Assembly: GCF_900103275.1 (NCBI RefSeq)
Contig: NZ_FNGP01000001.1
Coordinates: forward strand, 930,001 to 994,000
DNA: 64,000 bases
From: Tessaracoccus oleiagri
GTDB lineage: Bacteria; Actinomycetota; Actinomycetes; Propionibacteriales; Propionibacteriaceae
Direction of reading: 5' to 3'
In this document: positions 27,737-36,234 of the stretch, one piece after another
How the letters are laid out: each line of letters begins with the position of its first letter
Position numbering within the stretch: the first letter of the stretch is position 1
Translations under genes and position numbers: made by a program
The notes under the pieces: model-generated
Told to the model about the DNA's origin: nothing
Seen by the model: the letters and a program-made list of their open reading frames with translations, nothing else
Databases searched by the model: none

Positions 27737-28768
27737 ATGAAGAGAGTGCTCGCCGCCGAGATCGGCCGCGTCGAGGTGGTCGACGTCGAGGAGCCGACGC
27801 CGCCGCCGCACCACGCGCTGGTGCGGACCCTGGCGTCCGGGATCTGCGGGTCGGACACCCACGCGGTGGCGGGGCACCACCCGCTCCTGCCGCCGCCCTA
27901 CTACCCGGGCCACGAGGCCGTCGGGGTGGTCGAGCGGCAGGCCGCCGACGGCACCGGGCCGGCCGCGGGCACGCGCGTGCTGCTGAAGCCGAACGTCGCC
28001 TGCGGCGAGTGCGTCAACTGCCTGGCGGGGCGGAGCAACGCCTGCCAGCGGCTCGCATGGGTGGGCTGCGACCCCTCCGGCGCGTACCCCGGCGCGATGG
28101 CGGAGCTCTTCACCGCGCCGTCGCGCAACCTCTACGAGGTCCCGGCCGACGCCGCCGACGAGCAGGCCGTGCTGGTGGAGTGCCTCGCCACGCCCGTGCA
28201 CGCCGCCCGCATCGCCGGGGACATCACCGGCGCCCGGGTCGTGGTCATGGGTGCCGGGACCATCGGCATCCTGATGCTGCTGGCCGCGCGGGAGGCGGGG
28301 GCGGGCACGATCGTCGTCACCGACCTCGACCCGGCCAAGCGCGACCGCGCCGTGCGGCTCGGTGCCGACGCGGCCGTCGACGGCGCTGCCGAGGACTTCG
28401 CCGAACAGGTCCAGGGCGCGCTCGGCGGCCTCGCGGACGTGATCTTCGACTGCGTCGCCATGGAGGCGTCGGCCCGGCAGTGGACCCAGTTGGTGCGGCG
28501 GGCCGCGACGATCTGCATCGTCGGCGTGCCGCCGCGCGACTTCGTCGTGCCGATGCCGCTCATCCAGGACTGGGAGCTCCGGGTCCAGGGGTGCGCCGCC
28601 TACACCGAGGTCGACGTGGAGAAGGCGCTCACCATGGCCGCCCGCATCCCTGCCGACGAGATCGTGACCGCCCAGCACCCGTTCGAGGACGCCGCGGCGG
28701 CGTTCGACGAGGCCGCGCGCTTCTCGTCGGGCAAGGTCCTCGTCACCCCCGGCGGTGCGCGGCGATGA
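27737..28768 (+). CDS. Zinc-dependent medium-chain dehydrogenase (polyol dehydrogenase)
   Basis: A 343-residue alcohol dehydrogenase. Catalytic zinc positions are Cys37 (GICGSD) and His59-Glu60; structural zinc cysteines are Cys89, Cys92, Cys95 and Cys103; the NAD site is VMGAGTIGIL. It would oxidise a sugar alcohol imported by the preceding ABC system to a ketose. The exact polyol is not readable. AGAGAAGG precedes the ATG and the next dehydrogenase overlaps its stop by four bases. Confidence 0.88.
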   Translation: MKRVLAAEIGRVEVVDVEEPTPPPHHALVRTLASGICGSDTHAVAGHHPLLPPPYYPGHEAVGVVERQAADGTGPAAGTRVLLKPNVACGECVNCLAGRSNACQRLAWVGCDPSGAYPGAMAELFTAPSRNLYEVPADAADEQAVLVECLATPVHAARIAGDITGARVVVMGAGTIGILMLLAAREAGAGTIVVTDLDPAKRDRAVRLGADAAVDGAAEDFAEQVQGALGGLADVIFDCVAMEASARQWTQLVRRAATICIVGVPPRDFVVPMPLIQDWELRVQGCAAYTEVDVEKALTMAARIPADEIVTAQHPFEDAAAAFDEAARFSSGKVLVTPGGARR

Positions 28769-29763
28769 GGGCGGTCGTCCTCGTCGAGGGGGAGCGGCAC
28801 GAGCTCCAGGAGGTACCGACGCTCGAGCCCGCCCCCGGTGAGCTGCGGATCCGGGTGGAGGCCGCGGGCATCTGCGGCACCGACCTCAGCATCATGCACG
28901 GCCACTTCCCGCCCGGCCGCGGGCGGCCGCTGATCCTCGGCCACGAGTTCGCCGGCACGGTCGACGCGGTGGGCGACGGCGTCGACGGGTTCGCGCCCGG
29001 CGACCGGGTGGCCGCCGACCCCAACGTCTACTGCGGCGAGTGCGAGTGGTGCCGACGCGGCGCCTACAACCTCTGCGAGCAGTGGGCGGCCGTGGGAATC
29101 ACGCTGCCGGGCGCCCTCGCGGAGTACCTCTGCCTGCCGGCACGGCTCGCGGTGCGACTGCCCGAGACCCTCTCCATGACGGCCGGCGCCCTCATCGAAC
29201 CGCTGTCGTGCGCCATCCACGCCTTCCAGTACGCCGACGTGGCGCGCGACGCGTCGACCGTCATCTTCGGCGGCGGCATGATGGGGCTGACCTGCCTCGC
29301 GCTGGCCAACCAGCTCGGCCACCAGGTCACCGTCGTCGAGATCCACGAGGCGCGGCGGCGCAAGGCCCTCGACATGGGGGCGGCACGCGTCGTCGAGTCG
29401 GCGGCGGAACTCCACCAGCCGTTCGACTACGTGATGGAGGCCACGGGCGTGCCCGCGGTGGTGCAGGAGGCGTTCAGCTGGATCCGGACCCGCGGCACCT
29501 ACCTGCAGCTGGGCCTCCCGCCCGCCGACACCGAGATCACCATCCGCCCGCTCGACATCAACAACCGCGAGCTGCGCATCGTCGGCTCCTTCTCGCTGGC
29601 CGACGCCTACCCCGCCTCGGCCGACATGATCGGGTCCGTCGCCCCGGCGCTGGAGCAACTCGTCACCCACCGCTTCGGCCTCGACCAGTTCGACGAGGCC
29701 CTCGCCGCCATGGCGCGCCCCGACGCGCTGAAGGTCCACCTCGAGCCCCACACCCACCACTGA
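28765..29763 (+). CDS. Second zinc-dependent medium-chain dehydrogenase
   Basis: A 332-residue dehydrogenase with Cys37, His60-Glu61, the structural cysteines 90, 93, 96 and 104, and a FGGGMMGL nucleotide-binding turn. It differs enough from its neighbour to suggest a different substrate or stereochemistry, perhaps an arabitol-type or polyol-phosphate dehydrogenase. The C terminus ends in His-rich HTHH. Translation is coupled to the previous gene through an ATGA overlap. Confidence 0.86.
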   Translation: MRAVVLVEGERHELQEVPTLEPAPGELRIRVEAAGICGTDLSIMHGHFPPGRGRPLILGHEFAGTVDAVGDGVDGFAPGDRVAADPNVYCGECEWCRRGAYNLCEQWAAVGITLPGALAEYLCLPARLAVRLPETLSMTAGALIEPLSCAIHAFQYADVARDASTVIFGGGMMGLTCLALANQLGHQVTVVEIHEARRRKALDMGAARVVESAAELHQPFDYVMEATGVPAVVQEAFSWIRTRGTYLQLGLPPADTEITIRPLDINNRELRIVGSFSLADAYPASADMIGSVAPALEQLVTHRFGLDQFDEALAAMARPDALKVHLEPHTHH

Positions 29764-29774
29764 AGGAGAACACC

Positions 29775-30530
29775 ATGAGCGTTGCCATCGACCTGAGCGG
29801 CCGCGTCGCCGTCGTCACGGGCGCTGCCCAGGGCATCGGCGAGGCCATCGCCGTCGCGCTGGGGGAGGCGGGCGCCACCGTCGTCATCGCCGACCTCAAC
29901 GACGACCTCGGCAAGCAGACCGCGGAGAGGCTCGGCGGCGCGTTCCGCCACCTCGACGTGACCGACTCCGCCTCGGTGCGCGAGTGCGTCGAGAGCGTCG
30001 TCGACGAGTTCGGCGGGATCCACATCTGGGTGAACAACGCGGGCATCGACATCAACGCGCCCGCGGAGGAGATGACCGACGAGCAGTTCACCAAGGTCGT
30101 CGACATCAACCTGAACGGCGTCTTCTACTGCTGCCGGGAGGCCGGCAAGCACATGCTCGAGCGCGGCTCCGGGGTGATCGTCAACATCGCCTCGATGTCG
30201 GGCATCGTGTCCAACCACCCGCAGCCGCAGTGCGCGTACAACTCGTCCAAGGCGGCCGTGATCATGCTCACGAAGTCGCTCGCCGGCGAGTGGGGCCGCC
30301 GGGGCGTCCGGGTGAATTCGGTGTCGCCCGGCTACACCAACACCGCGATCCTCGAGCAGGTGGCCGCGCTGCAGCCCGAGTGGACCAAGCTGTGGTTCGA
30401 CGAGACCCCGATGGGGCGCCCGGCGGAGGTGTCCGAGGTGGCCGACCTGGTCCGGTTCCTCGCCTCCGACCACTCCACGTTCATGACCGGCAGCAACGTC
30501 GTCGTCGACGGCGGCTACACCTCCTGGTGA
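29775..30530 (+). CDS. SDR-family polyol/ketose oxidoreductase
   Basis: A 251-residue short-chain dehydrogenase with TGAAQGIG for cofactor binding, NNAGID, and the active site spread over IASMSGIVSNHPQPQCAYNSSK. The C-terminal FMTGSNVVVDGGYTSW is the usual ending. The pattern is that of sugar-alcohol and gluconate/sorbose reductases. GAAGGAG lies ahead of the ATG. It stands between the zinc dehydrogenases and a mannitol-dehydrogenase-family enzyme, so at least four redox enzymes share this operon. Confidence 0.87.
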   Translation: MSVAIDLSGRVAVVTGAAQGIGEAIAVALGEAGATVVIADLNDDLGKQTAERLGGAFRHLDVTDSASVRECVESVVDEFGGIHIWVNNAGIDINAPAEEMTDEQFTKVVDINLNGVFYCCREAGKHMLERGSGVIVNIASMSGIVSNHPQPQCAYNSSKAAVIMLTKSLAGEWGRRGVRVNSVSPGYTNTAILEQVAALQPEWTKLWFDETPMGRPAEVSEVADLVRFLASDHSTFMTGSNVVVDGGYTSW

Positions 30531-30535
30531 CCGGC

Positions 30536-31999
30536 ATGGCACGCCTCAACCAGTCCAACCTTCCCGCCGACGTGCCGGTGCCCGGCTACGGGCGCTTCGA
30601 CGCAACCTCCTGGATCGTGCACATCGGGCCGGGCAACTTCCACCGCGCCCACCAGGGCTTCTACCTCGACGCGCTGCGCAACGCGGGCGACGTGGAGTGG
30701 GGCATGCGCTCGGTGGGCGTCCGCCCCGGCGACGCGCCCCGGCTGGAGGCGCTCGCGGCGCAGGACGGCCTGTACACGATCCGGGAGACGGCCACCGACG
30801 GGACCGTGACGCACCGCGTCAGCGGCGCCATCGCCGACGTCAACCGCCCGGGCGACTGGGAGCAGGTGCTCGACTGGCTGAGCGACCCGGCGACGAGGAT
30901 CGTCACCCTCACCGTCACCGAGGGCGGCTACTTCGCCGACCCCCACACAGGCGCCTTCCTGACCGGCGACCCCGCTGTCGCCGCCGAGTGGAAGGACAGG
31001 GTGCCGCAGACGGTCTTCGGGTACCTCGTCCGGGCGCTGGCCCGGCGCCGCGAGGCCGGCGTGGAGCCCTTCACGCTGCTGTCGTGCGACAACGTGCTGG
31101 CCAACGGCAAGGCCGCGAGGGCGGCGCTCGTCGGCTTTGCGGAGGCGTGGGACAAGAAGCTCGCCAAGTGGATCGCGAGCGAGGTGGCCACCCCGTCGAG
31201 CATGGTCGATGGGATCACACCCGCGGCGAAGCCGTCAGACCTGGCCGCCGTCGCGGAGGCGCTGGGCGTGGAGGACGAGGCAGTCGTCACCTGCGAGCCG
31301 TTCCGGCAGTGGGTGATCGAGGACCACTTCCCGACCGGGCGCCCCCGCTGGGAGGACGCCGGCGTCGAACTGGTGTCCGACGTGACGCCGTACGAGCACA
31401 TGAAGCTGCGCATGCTGAACGCCGGCCACCAGGTGCTCGGCCACCTCGGCCGGCTGGCCGGCCTCGAGTACGTGCACGAGGCCTGCCTCGACCCCGACTT
31501 CGGCGGGGTGCTCGAGCTGTTCTGGCGCGACGAGGCGCAGCCGGTGTGCCCGCCGGTGCCGGTGGACCTCGTCGAGTACTGCCGTGTGCTGCGGTCGCGG
31601 TTCAGCAACGCCGGGATCGCGGACACGGTCGAGCGCATCGTCGCGTACGCCTCGGACCGCATCCCCGGGTTCGTGCTGCCGACTGTGGCCGACAACCTCC
31701 GCAAGGACGGGCCGGTGGAGGCGGCGGCGCTCGTCGTGGCCGCCTGGGCCGCCGGGCTCCGCGGCGTCGACGAGCAGGGGCGCGAGCTCACCGTCGTGGA
31801 CGACCGGCGCGACGAGCTGCTGAGGATCGTCCGGCACGGTCCCGACGTCCCGTTGTCGCTGCTCGACCATCCGCAGCTCTCCGCGGTGGGGGAGGTGCAG
31901 CGGTTCCGGCTCGCGTTCGTTGACGCGTTCGAGGCGCTGACGCAGCATGGTGTCCGGGGCGCCGCACGGGCGCTGCTGTCTCGGAAGGAGTCCGCATGA
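30536..31999 (+). CDS. Mannitol dehydrogenase family protein (long-chain polyol dehydrogenase)
   Basis: A 487-residue dehydrogenase of the usual long-chain length. The N-terminal nucleotide fold includes HIGPGNFHRAHQGFYLD. The catalytic motif KxRxxNxxH is present as Lys290 to His298 in KLRMLNAGH. The family oxidises mannitol, arabitol, altronate or similar polyols. The ATG at 30536 is taken; a GTG at 30527 overlapping the SDR stop is an alternative that would add three residues. The aldolase gene overlaps its end by four bases. Confidence 0.92.
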   Translation: MARLNQSNLPADVPVPGYGRFDATSWIVHIGPGNFHRAHQGFYLDALRNAGDVEWGMRSVGVRPGDAPRLEALAAQDGLYTIRETATDGTVTHRVSGAIADVNRPGDWEQVLDWLSDPATRIVTLTVTEGGYFADPHTGAFLTGDPAVAAEWKDRVPQTVFGYLVRALARRREAGVEPFTLLSCDNVLANGKAARAALVGFAEAWDKKLAKWIASEVATPSSMVDGITPAAKPSDLAAVAEALGVEDEAVVTCEPFRQWVIEDHFPTGRPRWEDAGVELVSDVTPYEHMKLRMLNAGHQVLGHLGRLAGLEYVHEACLDPDFGGVLELFWRDEAQPVCPPVPVDLVEYCRVLRSRFSNAGIADTVERIVAYASDRIPGFVLPTVADNLRKDGPVEAAALVVAAWAAGLRGVDEQGRELTVVDDRRDELLRIVRHGPDVPLSLLDHPQLSAVGEVQRFRLAFVDAFEALTQHGVRGAARALLSRKESA

Positions 32000-32829
32000 C
32001 CGTCGCGAGCCTGCGGGAACTGGCGCACGACGCGGCCGCGTCGCGCGTCGGGCTCGGGGCCTTCAACGTCATCCACCTCGAGCACGCGACCATGTTCTGC
32101 GCCGCGGCGGAGGAGGCCGCACGTCCCGTCGTGTTGCAGATCAGCGAGAACGCCGTGAAGTACCACGGCGCGTTGGAGCCGATCCTGGCGGGCACGCTGG
32201 CGGTGGCGCGCGCCTCGTCGGCGCCGGTGGTGGTTCACCTCGACCACGCGGAGTCGCCCAACCTCGTGCGGCAGGCCGTCGAGCTGGGGGTGCAGTCGGT
32301 GATGTACGACGGCTCGCACCTGCCCGACGACGAGAACCGGGCCATGACTGCGGAACTGGCGGCGTTCTGCCACGACCGGGGCGTTTCCATCGAGGCCGAG
32401 CTCGGGGAGGTGGGCGGCAAGAACGGCGTCCACGCACCCGGGGCGCGGACGGACCCCGGGGACGCGGCGCGGTTCGTCGAGGCCACCGGAGTGGATCTGC
32501 TGGCAGTGGCTGTCGGGAGCTCGCACGCCATGAGCACCCGCGACGCGGTCCTCGACCTCGAGCTGATCGCGCGTCTGCGGGAGGCGGTGCCCGTGCCGCT
32601 GGTGCTGCACGGCTCGTCGGGCGTGAGCGACGAGGGGATGCAGGCCGCGATACGGGCCGGCATGACCAAGATCAACGTGTCCACGCACGTCAACAAGGTG
32701 TTCACGGAGACGATCCGGACCTGGCTCGACGAGCACCCCGGCGTCGTGGATTCCCGCAAGTACTTCACCGCCGCCAGCACGGCGGTCGTCGTGGAGGTGG
32801 CGCGGCTACTCCGGCTGTACGCGTCCTGA
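31996..32829 (+). CDS. Class II fructose-bisphosphate aldolase family protein (GatY/KbaY-like)
   Basis: A 277-residue zinc aldolase. Asp83-His84 lie in HLDHAESPN, a zinc-site Glu in EAELGEVGGKNG, His177 in GSSHAM and His205 in LHGSSG; KINVSTHVN closes the phosphate site. It is shorter than the housekeeping enzyme at 56492 and closer in form to tagatose-bisphosphate aldolases. As the last gene of the operon with a PfkB kinase at its head, it probably cleaves a ketohexose 1,6-bisphosphate or ketose 1-phosphate. Confidence 0.88.
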   Translation: MTVASLRELAHDAAASRVGLGAFNVIHLEHATMFCAAAEEAARPVVLQISENAVKYHGALEPILAGTLAVARASSAPVVVHLDHAESPNLVRQAVELGVQSVMYDGSHLPDDENRAMTAELAAFCHDRGVSIEAELGEVGGKNGVHAPGARTDPGDAARFVEATGVDLLAVAVGSSHAMSTRDAVLDLELIARLREAVPVPLVLHGSSGVSDEGMQAAIRAGMTKINVSTHVNKVFTETIRTWLDEHPGVVDSRKYFTAASTAVVVEVARLLRLYAS

Positions 32830-32833
32830 CGGG

Positions 32834-33115
32834 CTAGAGCACGAGCGCGGCGACGAAGGCGACGTAGGCGGCCAGCGCGGCCCACGCGACGAGCGAGCGC
32901 GCCCGCTCGGACGCTCCCGCCGCCACCAGCACGCCGAACACGGCCAACAGTGCCCAGGCGACGGGGTGACCCGCCCGGATGGCGAGCTCCCGGAGGCCGG
33001 TGGCCTCGTCGGCCCGCTCCGGGACCACGAACGCCCAGAGCACCGCCATGCCCGCAGCCAGGACCGCCCCCAGCACCCCGAGCGTCCGGCGGTGGCGTCG
33101 CGCCCAGTCCTTCAC
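32834..33115 (-). CDS. Small hypothetical membrane protein
   Basis: A 93-residue protein with three hydrophobic helices (about residues 11-30, 49-67 and 73-92) and a basic N terminus VKDWARRHRR. It starts at a GTG that overlaps the stop of the upstream SDR gene by four bases, so it is read in the same transcript. No family is recognised. Confidence 0.65.
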   Translation of the reverse strand: MKDWARRHRRTLGVLGAVLAAGMAVLWAFVVPERADEATGLRELAIRAGHPVAWALLAVFGVLVAAGASERARSLVAWAALAAYVAFVAALVL

Positions 33116-33900
33116 GAGAACCACATGCCGCCGTCGACGACGATCGACTGGCCGGTGACGTAGGCGGCGTCGGGAGAGGCGAGGAACGACACGACGCCGG
33201 CTACGTCGTCGGGGACCTCCAGCCGGCCGAGCGGGATCTGCGCCACCATGTCCTGCATTGCGGACCCGACGGGCGCGCCGGTGCGGGCGGTCCAGTCGCG
33301 GTCGATGCCGTCCCACATGGGCGTCTGGACGACGCCGGGGGAGTAGACGTTGACGGTGATCCCGTGCTCGGCGAGGTCCTGGGCGGCGGACTGGCTGAGT
33401 CCCCTCACGGCGAACTTCGACGCCGAGTAAGCGCCCTGCCACTTGCCGGCGCGGTGCGCGGCCACGGACGCGGCGCCGATGATGCGGCCGCCGTGCCCCT
33501 GCTCGATCATCTGCCGGGCGGCGGCGCGGTAGCAGTGGAAGACGCCCCGGACGTTGACGTCCAGGGTTCGCTGGAAGTCCTCGTCGGTCGTCTCGTGGAT
33601 CGGGGAGGTGATCGCGATCCCGGCGTTGGCGACCATCACGTCGAGCTTCCCGTGGTACCGCACGTGCGCCTCGACCGCCGCGTCCACCTCGGCAGCGACG
33701 GAGACGTCGCCGGTCACCGCGAGCGCGCTGCCGCCCTCCGCGTTGATCTCGTCGACGAGCGCATCCAGCCTCTCCCGGGCACCTGCCAGATCCAGTACCG
33801 TCACCGCGAGCCCGTCGTGCGCCAGTCTCAGCGCGATGGCGCGGCCGATGCCGCCGCCCGCGCCCGTCACCAGCGCCGACCTCTGCCCAACGTCTGCCAT
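33112..33900 (-). CDS. SDR dehydrogenase of the acetoin/polyol (BudC-like) type
   Basis: A 262-residue short-chain dehydrogenase with TGAGGGIG, ANAG, and the active site in GAASVAAHRAGKWQGAYSASK. The segment following it (FAVRGLSQSAAQDLAEHGIT) resembles acetoin/2,3-butanediol and galactitol/sorbitol dehydrogenases. The start at 33900 is preferred because GGGAGG lies 7 bases upstream; an ATG at 33906 is too close to it. It is transcribed towards the end of the polyol operon, perhaps as a further polyol oxidoreductase. Confidence 0.85.
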   Translation of the reverse strand: MADVGQRSALVTGAGGGIGRAIALRLAHDGLAVTVLDLAGARERLDALVDEINAEGGSALAVTGDVSVAAEVDAAVEAHVRYHGKLDVMVANAGIAITSPIHETTDEDFQRTLDVNVRGVFHCYRAAARQMIEQGHGGRIIGAASVAAHRAGKWQGAYSASKFAVRGLSQSAAQDLAEHGITVNVYSPGVVQTPMWDGIDRDWTARTGAPVGSAMQDMVAQIPLGRLEVPDDVAGVVSFLASPDAAYVTGQSIVVDGGMWFS

Positions 33901-33986
33901 GACCATTCCTCCCATCGAGCTGTAACTGATCTCATCTTCCCAAAGAGCGCTCGCCGGATTCGGACCCGTGCGGTATTCCATTGGGC

Positions 33987-33992
33987 TACGTT
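33987..33992 (+). promoter_or_regulatory. Candidate -10 element (TACGTT) for the serine hydrolase gene
   Basis: TACGTT is followed by 6 bases and then the ATG at 33999, with no Shine-Dalgarno, which suggests a leaderless transcript. Confidence 0.5.
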
Positions 33993-33998
33993 TCCCCC

Positions 33999-35342
33999 AT
34001 GCGTCGCTGGGTGGTCCGGATCCTGCTGGTGGTCGTCATGCTCGTGCTGGTGGCCGGCGTCGCCGGCTACTGGTACGCGAGGCCGCTGCTCCTGACCGGC
34101 ACGGGCTACGCCGCCCACAACGCCTGCGCGCTCACCCACCTGGCCGATCGCCCCGCCGACGAGGACCTGCCACCCAACCCGCTGGTCCCGTACCTGCGCG
34201 TCGACACCTCCGAGGACGGCGCCTCCGCGAGCGTGCTCGGGGTGCTCGCGCGGCAGCGGGCCTGGTTCGTCGACGGTGTCGGGTGCACCCTGGGCGACGG
34301 GCCGCCGGACGTCGGCCCGCTCACGCCGGTCGAGGCCGGGGAGCCGCTCCCGGGGGCAGCCACGTCGCCCACGGCGGTCGACGAGCTAGTCGCCGAGGTG
34401 TTCGGCGAGGTGTTCGGCGACGACCTCGACGACGCGGCCCGCGACGCGCTGGGGACCCGGGCGGTGGTCGTCGTCCACCGGGGTGAGGTGGTGGCCGAGC
34501 GCTACGCCGACGGGTTCACCGAGACGACCCCGCAGCTCGGCTGGTCGATGTCCAAGAGCGTCGCCAACCTGCTGACCGGCACGCTGGTCCTCGAGGGCTT
34601 GGTGGAGCCCGACGACGCGGCGCTCCGCCCGGAGTGGACCGACGAGCGGGGCGACATCACCGTCGACGACCTCATGCGGGGCACCAGCGGGCTGAAGTGG
34701 GACGAGACCTACGACCTCGGCACGCCCATCACGCGCATGCTCTACCTCGAGGACGACATGGCGGGCTACGTCGCCGGGCTGCCACTGGCTCACACACCCG
34801 GCAACCACCAGCAGTACTCCAGCGGCAGCACCAACCTCCTGTGCTCCGTGCTCGCCGAGCGGGCCGGCGGAGGCGCCGACCTACCGCGGCGGAAGCTCTT
34901 CGCCCCGCTCGGGCTGGCGTCGGCGGTGTGGGAGGTCGACGGTGCGGGGACGCCGGTGTGCAGCTCCTACCTCTGGGCGACGCCGCGCGACTGGGCCACC
35001 ATCGGCCAGTTCGTGCTCCAGGACGGCGTCTGGGACGGGGAGCGGCTGCTGCCCGAGGGCTGGCTGCGGAACTCGACCACCGTCGAGCCGGTGGATTCCA
35101 CCGAGGAGGCGGGCTACGCGGCCGGCTGGTGGGTCAACCGCGACGCGGACGGCGCCGCCATCGACCAGCGGCTCCCGGTCGACACCGTCCGCGCACTCGG
35201 GCACGACGGCCAGCGTCTCTACATCGTCCCGTCTGCCGAACTGGTGGTCGTGCGGATGGGCTTCAGCCCGGGCGTCGGCGGCGACGAGCTCCGCACGGAC
35301 CAGCTGGTGAAGGAGTTTGTGGCCGAGCTGGCGGGCCGCTGA
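33999..35342 (+). CDS. Serine hydrolase, class C beta-lactamase-like fold
   Basis: A 447-residue protein anchored by an N-terminal helix (about residues 6-26) with an extracellular beta-lactamase/DD-peptidase-like domain. The SxxK motif is in SMSKS, a YSS variant of the YxN motif follows in QQYSSGSTN, and the HDG at about 406-408 takes the KTG position. Such proteins include esterases and D-amino-acid peptidases; the substrate is unknown. It is divergent from the SDR gene and not in an operon. Confidence 0.85.
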   Translation: MRRWVVRILLVVVMLVLVAGVAGYWYARPLLLTGTGYAAHNACALTHLADRPADEDLPPNPLVPYLRVDTSEDGASASVLGVLARQRAWFVDGVGCTLGDGPPDVGPLTPVEAGEPLPGAATSPTAVDELVAEVFGEVFGDDLDDAARDALGTRAVVVVHRGEVVAERYADGFTETTPQLGWSMSKSVANLLTGTLVLEGLVEPDDAALRPEWTDERGDITVDDLMRGTSGLKWDETYDLGTPITRMLYLEDDMAGYVAGLPLAHTPGNHQQYSSGSTNLLCSVLAERAGGGADLPRRKLFAPLGLASAVWEVDGAGTPVCSSYLWATPRDWATIGQFVLQDGVWDGERLLPEGWLRNSTTVEPVDSTEEAGYAAGWWVNRDADGAAIDQRLPVDTVRALGHDGQRLYIVPSAELVVVRMGFSPGVGGDELRTDQLVKEFVAELAGR

Positions 35343-35384
35343 CGACGAAGCCGGGACCGCCGCCCGACCGGTGGGCTCCCGCTA

Positions 35385-35846
35385 CTACTTGTGGACGTCC
35401 TGCACGAGCTCGAGCGGCGTGCCGTCCGGGTCCTTCAGGTAGGCGACCTTGTTGCCCGCCCAGGGGCCCATCGCTACGGTCTGCGGCGGCGAGTTGAACT
35501 CGACGGAGTCCTTCAGCCGCTCGTAGAGCGCGTCCACGTCGTCGACGTTGAGCGCGACGTGCATCGCGCCCGCGTCGCGGTTGGGTCGGGTGTTCGCCTT
35601 CTCGCCCTGCGGCGTCTGGTACTCCAGCAGCTCGAGCACCCCGTCGCCCATCGGGAGGAACGCCACGCGGATCACCGCCCCCTCCTCGTCCACGAGTTGG
35701 CTGAGCCACTCGCCCTCGATCGTGAACACCCAGTCGGCCGGCGGCTCGCCGAAGCCCAGGGCGGTGTAGAACTCGATGGAGCGATCGAGGTCGGAGACGG
35801 TGATGCCGACGTGGTTGAGCGTCGGCTTCCTCGTAGGCTCCCGCAT
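35385..35846 (-). CDS. VOC-superfamily (glyoxalase-like) protein
   Basis: A 153-residue single VOC domain pair beginning LNHVGITVSDLDRSIEFY and ending KVAYLKDPDGTPLELV, with a metal-type His in MHVALNVDD and Glu in PLELV. It could be a lactoylglutathione-lyase-like or epimerase-type enzyme; no substrate is clear. Its start codon lies exactly where the truncated RpiB-like gene on the other strand begins, and no good ribosome-binding site is seen, so this end of the gene was probably created by a rearrangement. Confidence 0.8.
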   Translation of the reverse strand: MREPTRKPTLNHVGITVSDLDRSIEFYTALGFGEPPADWVFTIEGEWLSQLVDEEGAVIRVAFLPMGDGVLELLEYQTPQGEKANTRPNRDAGAMHVALNVDDVDALYERLKDSVEFNSPPQTVAMGPWAGNKVAYLKDPDGTPLELVQDVHK

Positions 35847-35847
35847 C

Positions 35848-36234
35848 TCGGAGGGGGAGTTCGAGAAGGCGCTCCTGTTCTGCGGCAGCGGGATGGGTAT
35901 CCACGTCGCCGCCAGCAAGTGCCCCCACGTCCACGCGGCGGTGGCGGAGAACGTCAGCAGCGCCCGGCGCGCAGCCACGGCCAAGAACTGCAACGTGCTG
36001 GCCATGGGCGGCTTCTGGACCGCCCCGCGGCTGGGGCAGGCCATGGCCGACGCCTTCCTCGAGCACTCGCTCGGTGACGGCTACGAGGACTGGGACGGCT
36101 TCTACGAGTACCACCTCATCGGCTACGAGGAGTGCGAGAACTTCGACTACGAGGCGTACAAGGCCAACGGCTTCCAGGTCCCCGGCGAGCGGAACGTGGA
36201 GCTGGGCCCGGAGCCCGCGGGGCTGGCGTTCTAG
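35848..36234 (+). pseudogene. Truncated RpiB/LacAB-family sugar-phosphate isomerase
   Basis: About 128 residues homologous to the C-terminal part of RpiB-family isomerases. LLFCGSGMGIHVAASKCPHV contains the catalytic-type Cys and the CGxGxG motif, and NVLAMGGFWTAP follows. The N-terminal part with the family's phosphate/sugar-binding Asp-His region is missing. Upstream, the same DNA codes for the VOC protein on the opposite strand. An in-frame ATG exists at 35776, but its first 24 residues are antisense to the VOC gene and unlike RpiB. This is probably a relic of a polyol-pathway isomerase. Confidence 0.7.

Noticed and set aside
31996-32829. Housekeeping fructose-bisphosphate aldolase
   Set aside because: A full-length class II Fba is at 56492; this shorter GatY-like protein sits at the end of a polyol operon.
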